DNA of 7,811 nt, taken from CAYPOY01 sp964412395. Its GTDB lineage: Bacteria > Chloroflexota > Anaerolineae > B4-G1. Location: contig CAYPOY010000246.1 in the NCBI GenBank assembly GCA_964412395.1, positions 1 through 7,811 on the forward strand, read 5' to 3'. Shown here piece by piece: positions 6,306-7,811 of the stretch. The notes beneath the pieces were generated by a model. It did not search any database. It was not told the DNA's origin and worked only from the letters and a program-made list of their open reading frames with translations. Every line of letters starts with the position of its first letter. Position 1 is the first letter of the stretch. The position numbers were made by a program, and so were the translations under genes.

Positions 6306-7486
6306 CGCCACGTCTCCAGGTCGCGCTCAGCCCAAATCCGGTGAATCGGCACACTGAGCAGATTGGCGCGCTCTCGCAATTCTGGCGATTGGCGGCCTGG
6401 CTGCACCAGGATCAACGCCACGGCGAATCCGGCTCGCTGCAAATAGACCAGGGTGTCGAACAGCGGTTCGCTCTCGCGACCGGTGATGATCGCCAGCGTA
6501 GCCCCCCACGGCAGGTTCACGCTCTCGCAGCGCAGCAGGTCCACGAACGGCGCCGCCAGCGTGACCTGCACCCGGGCCAGCACTTCCAGCAGGCTCATCA
6601 GATGGGCGCGCTCGGAGCGTGGGGGCAGGAGGAAGCGAGCACCGTCGTCCAACAACGGGTCCCACGCCTCGGTGGCCAACCCCGCCGGCAGCCCCTCCCT
6701 GACGATGATGTGGTTGGCGATGGAGGCAGCGACGACGATGGCCAGTTCGGTGGCGGTGTATCGCTGACGGCGCTCGTAGTCCTCCCGGTTCAGGTCAAGA
6801 CAGATGAGGGTTTCGCGGGCGATGGACGGCTGGTATTGTTTCACCAGCAGCCGGCCGGCGCTGGCCGTTGCCGTCCAGTGGATGCGACGGGGGGAGTCGC
6901 CCCGTTGGTAGTCGCGCACGCCCATCACCCGGGCCGGGTCTTCAAACAGGTGCGAGCGGGCGGGCAGCGCGACCTGTGGGGAGCGCGTGGGCAGGCCCAG
7001 TTCCTGTAGCGGGACCACCCGGGGGTAGACGATGATGTGCTCCGGCGCTACCTGCGTCTGATTGCGGCGCGCAATCCCCAATAGATCGCCGGTTTGCATC
7101 GTCAACGGGCCGATAGGATAGTAGCCCCGCTGGCGGCAGTTGAGTGTGTAGGCAAAGTGCCGTCGCTCGTGCGGGCCCAGGCTGACCACTTCGCGATAGA
7201 AAGGGGGCGCGGTGAGTTGCACCGGCAGCGACTCGTGCACCTCCAGCCAGGGGATGGGCAGCCAGCCGGTGTTCTGCACCGTCAAATCCACCCTCACCCG
7301 GTCGCCGAGGAAGGCGCGGTCCACAAAACGCCGTTGGACGCGCAGGTGTTTCACCGTGCGCCGCGTCCAGAGACGCGACAGCAGGTAGACGGCGAAGAAG
7401 AGATAGGCGATGGTGAAGAAGAAGTCCGCGCGCAGGAGGGCGGCGATTACGAACAGAACTAGCAGAAAGGGCACAAAGTTTCGCAT
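6302..7486 (-). CDS. DUF58 family membrane-anchored protein
   Basis: With the ATG at 7486 the protein has 394 residues. An in-frame ATG at 7513 would add nine residues (MTFHVSRAA), but these are encoded by the palindromic repeat and have no ribosome-binding site, so the shorter form is preferred. Two membrane segments (about 4-18 and 22-39) precede a beta-rich domain with QNTGWLPIPWLEV (71-83) and RQRGYYPIGPL (118-128). The DUF58 signature follows as VRDYQRGDSPRRIHW (190-204). The C-terminal part resembles a von Willebrand A fold, but the metal-site sequence LDLNRED (229-235) lacks the DxSxS pattern. DUF58 proteins are regularly encoded with MoxR ATPases, which are thought to act as chaperones or remodelers on such vWA-like partners. 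The stop overlaps the start of the DUF4129 gene by four bases. Exact role is unknown. Confidence 0.88.
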   Translation of the reverse strand: MRNFVPFLLVLFVIAALLRADFFFTIAYLFFAVYLLSRLWTRRTVKHLRVQRRFVDRAFLGDRVRVDLTVQNTGWLPIPWLEVHESLPVQLTAPPFYREVVSLGPHERRHFAYTLNCRQRGYYPIGPLTMQTGDLLGIARRNQTQVAPEHIIVYPRVVPLQELGLPTRSPQVALPARSHLFEDPARVMGVRDYQRGDSPRRIHWTATASAGRLLVKQYQPSIARETLICLDLNREDYERRQRYTATELAIVVAASIANHIIVREGLPAGLATEAWDPLLDDGARFLLPPRSERAHLMSLLEVLARVQVTLAAPFVDLLRCESVNLPWGATLAIITGRESEPLFDTLVYLQRAGFAVALILVQPGRQSPELRERANLLSVPIHRIWAERDLETWR

Positions 7487-7493
7487 GGCTGCT

Positions 7494-7545
7494 CGTGAAA
7501 CGTGAAACGTCAAACGTCAAACGTCACGTTTGACGTTTCACGTTT
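7494..7545. repeat. Palindromic repeat of CGTGAAA/CGTCAAA units
   Basis: Four consecutive 7-bp units, CGTGAAA twice then CGTCAAA twice (7494-7521), are followed by the same motifs in inverted order. Arms 7498-7517 and 7526-7545 are perfectly complementary over 20 bases with an 8-base spacer; a second register centred on 7525 pairs 19 of 20. The repeat spans the end of the MoxR gene and supplies its last codons and its TGA (7510-7512). It also lies directly before the DUF58 start. It looks like an inserted repeat family member; a role as a processing or attenuation hairpin between the two genes is possible. Confidence 0.85.
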
Positions 7546-7811
7546 TAGCTCTCCAATGTCAAGCTCGGTGCGTTCCAGAATCTCGGCCAGGATTGTCTGC
7601 GCAGTGCGCCCGCGCAACTGGCTATCCGGCTTCACAATCAGCCGGTGGGCCAGCGTGAGAGGGACCAGCGTCTTGACGTCGTCAGGAATGACGTAGTCGC
7701 GGCCCTGCAGCGCCGCCAGCGCCTGGGCGGTCTTGTAGAGCGCCAGCGACCCGCGCGGGCTGGCTCCCAGCGCCACGTCGGGGTGGGAGCGGGTGGCGCG
7801 CACGATGGCCA
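7510..7811 (-). CDS. MoxR-family AAA+ ATPase, C-terminal part only
   Basis: About 100 codons are visible; the frame is open to the right edge, so the N-terminal part with Walker A and B lies outside. The visible part contains VRATRSHPDVALGASPRGS, where GASPRG is the sensor-2 region typical of MoxR ATPases. It continues with ALYKTAQALAAL, GRDYVIPDDVKTLVPLTLAHRLIV and a final winged-helix-like end (RTAQTILAEILERTE). The annotated ATG-like start within the window is really an internal GTG (Val). The last residues (about KRETSNVTFDV) are encoded by the palindromic repeat and do not look like a normal MoxR terminus, suggesting the repeat replaced or extended the original end. MoxR ATPases use ATP to remodel partner proteins, often vWA or DUF58 proteins such as the one encoded 23 bases downstream. 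Confidence 0.92.
   Translation of the reverse strand, partial: AIVRATRSHPDVALGASPRGSLALYKTAQALAALQGRDYVIPDDVKTLVPLTLAHRLIVKPDSQLRGRTAQTILAEILERTELDIGELKRETSNVTFDV

Noticed and set aside
6182..7009. Plus-strand open frame of 275 codons opposite DUF58 and DUF4129
   Set aside because: The product is Gln-, Arg- and Pro-rich with no domain pattern, and the opposite strand carries clear DUF58 signatures.
7494..7545. Palindrome considered as an intrinsic terminator of the MoxR gene
   Set aside because: The arms are AT/GC mixed with no T-tract on the downstream side of the minus strand, and the DUF58 gene starts only a few bases later, so full termination there is unlikely.

Overview
The window is a GC-rich stretch, almost fully coding, from an environmental bacterium. 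It is most likely a member of the Chloroflexota (Anaerolineae-like). This is an inference from style: a lipoprotein with Pro/Thr-rich linkers, an NBR1-type Ig domain and CARDB domains, a cytosolic-looking trypsin-fold protease with an NVVGVG-type N-terminal domain, and a MoxR/DUF58/DUF4129 locus. No rRNA, tRNA, CRISPR array, transposase or phage gene is visible, and no gene-free stretch exceeds 300 bases.

Left half (1-3036, plus strand): four closely spaced genes that look like one transcription unit. They are (i) the C-terminal part of a metallo-beta-lactamase-fold protein whose metal-binding histidines are mostly replaced, cut by the window edge; (ii) a single-pass membrane protein with C-terminal TPR repeats; (iii) an 89-residue protein that is a free-standing copy of the N-terminal domain of the next gene; and (iv) a 335-residue trypsin-fold serine protease with an intact His-Asp-Ser triad and no signal peptide. 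The pairing of (iii) and (iv) is the most interesting part of the window. It looks like a protease with its own N-terminal (possibly pro- or inhibitory) domain, plus a second copy of that domain supplied in trans.

Middle (3037-3201): a convergent intergenic region holding an imperfect, interrupted inverted repeat. It is bracketed by a perfect 9-bp direct repeat that fits exactly between the two stop codons. It could be a small non-autonomous (MITE/REP-like) element or a bidirectional termination structure.

Right half (3202-7811, minus strand, read right to left): the end of a MoxR-family AAA+ ATPase (cut by the window edge), a DUF58 protein, a polytopic membrane protein ending in DUF4129, and a lipoprotein (NBR1-like Ig domain, acidic EEPT repeat linker, two CARDB domains). 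MoxR, DUF58 and DUF4129 proteins commonly travel together with a transglutaminase-like protein. Here the DUF4129 protein shows no transglutaminase core, and the next gene is the surface lipoprotein. DUF58 and DUF4129 overlap by four bases (ATGA), so they are probably translationally coupled. The MoxR/DUF58 junction carries a striking palindrome built of 7-bp units that encodes the last residues of the ATPase.
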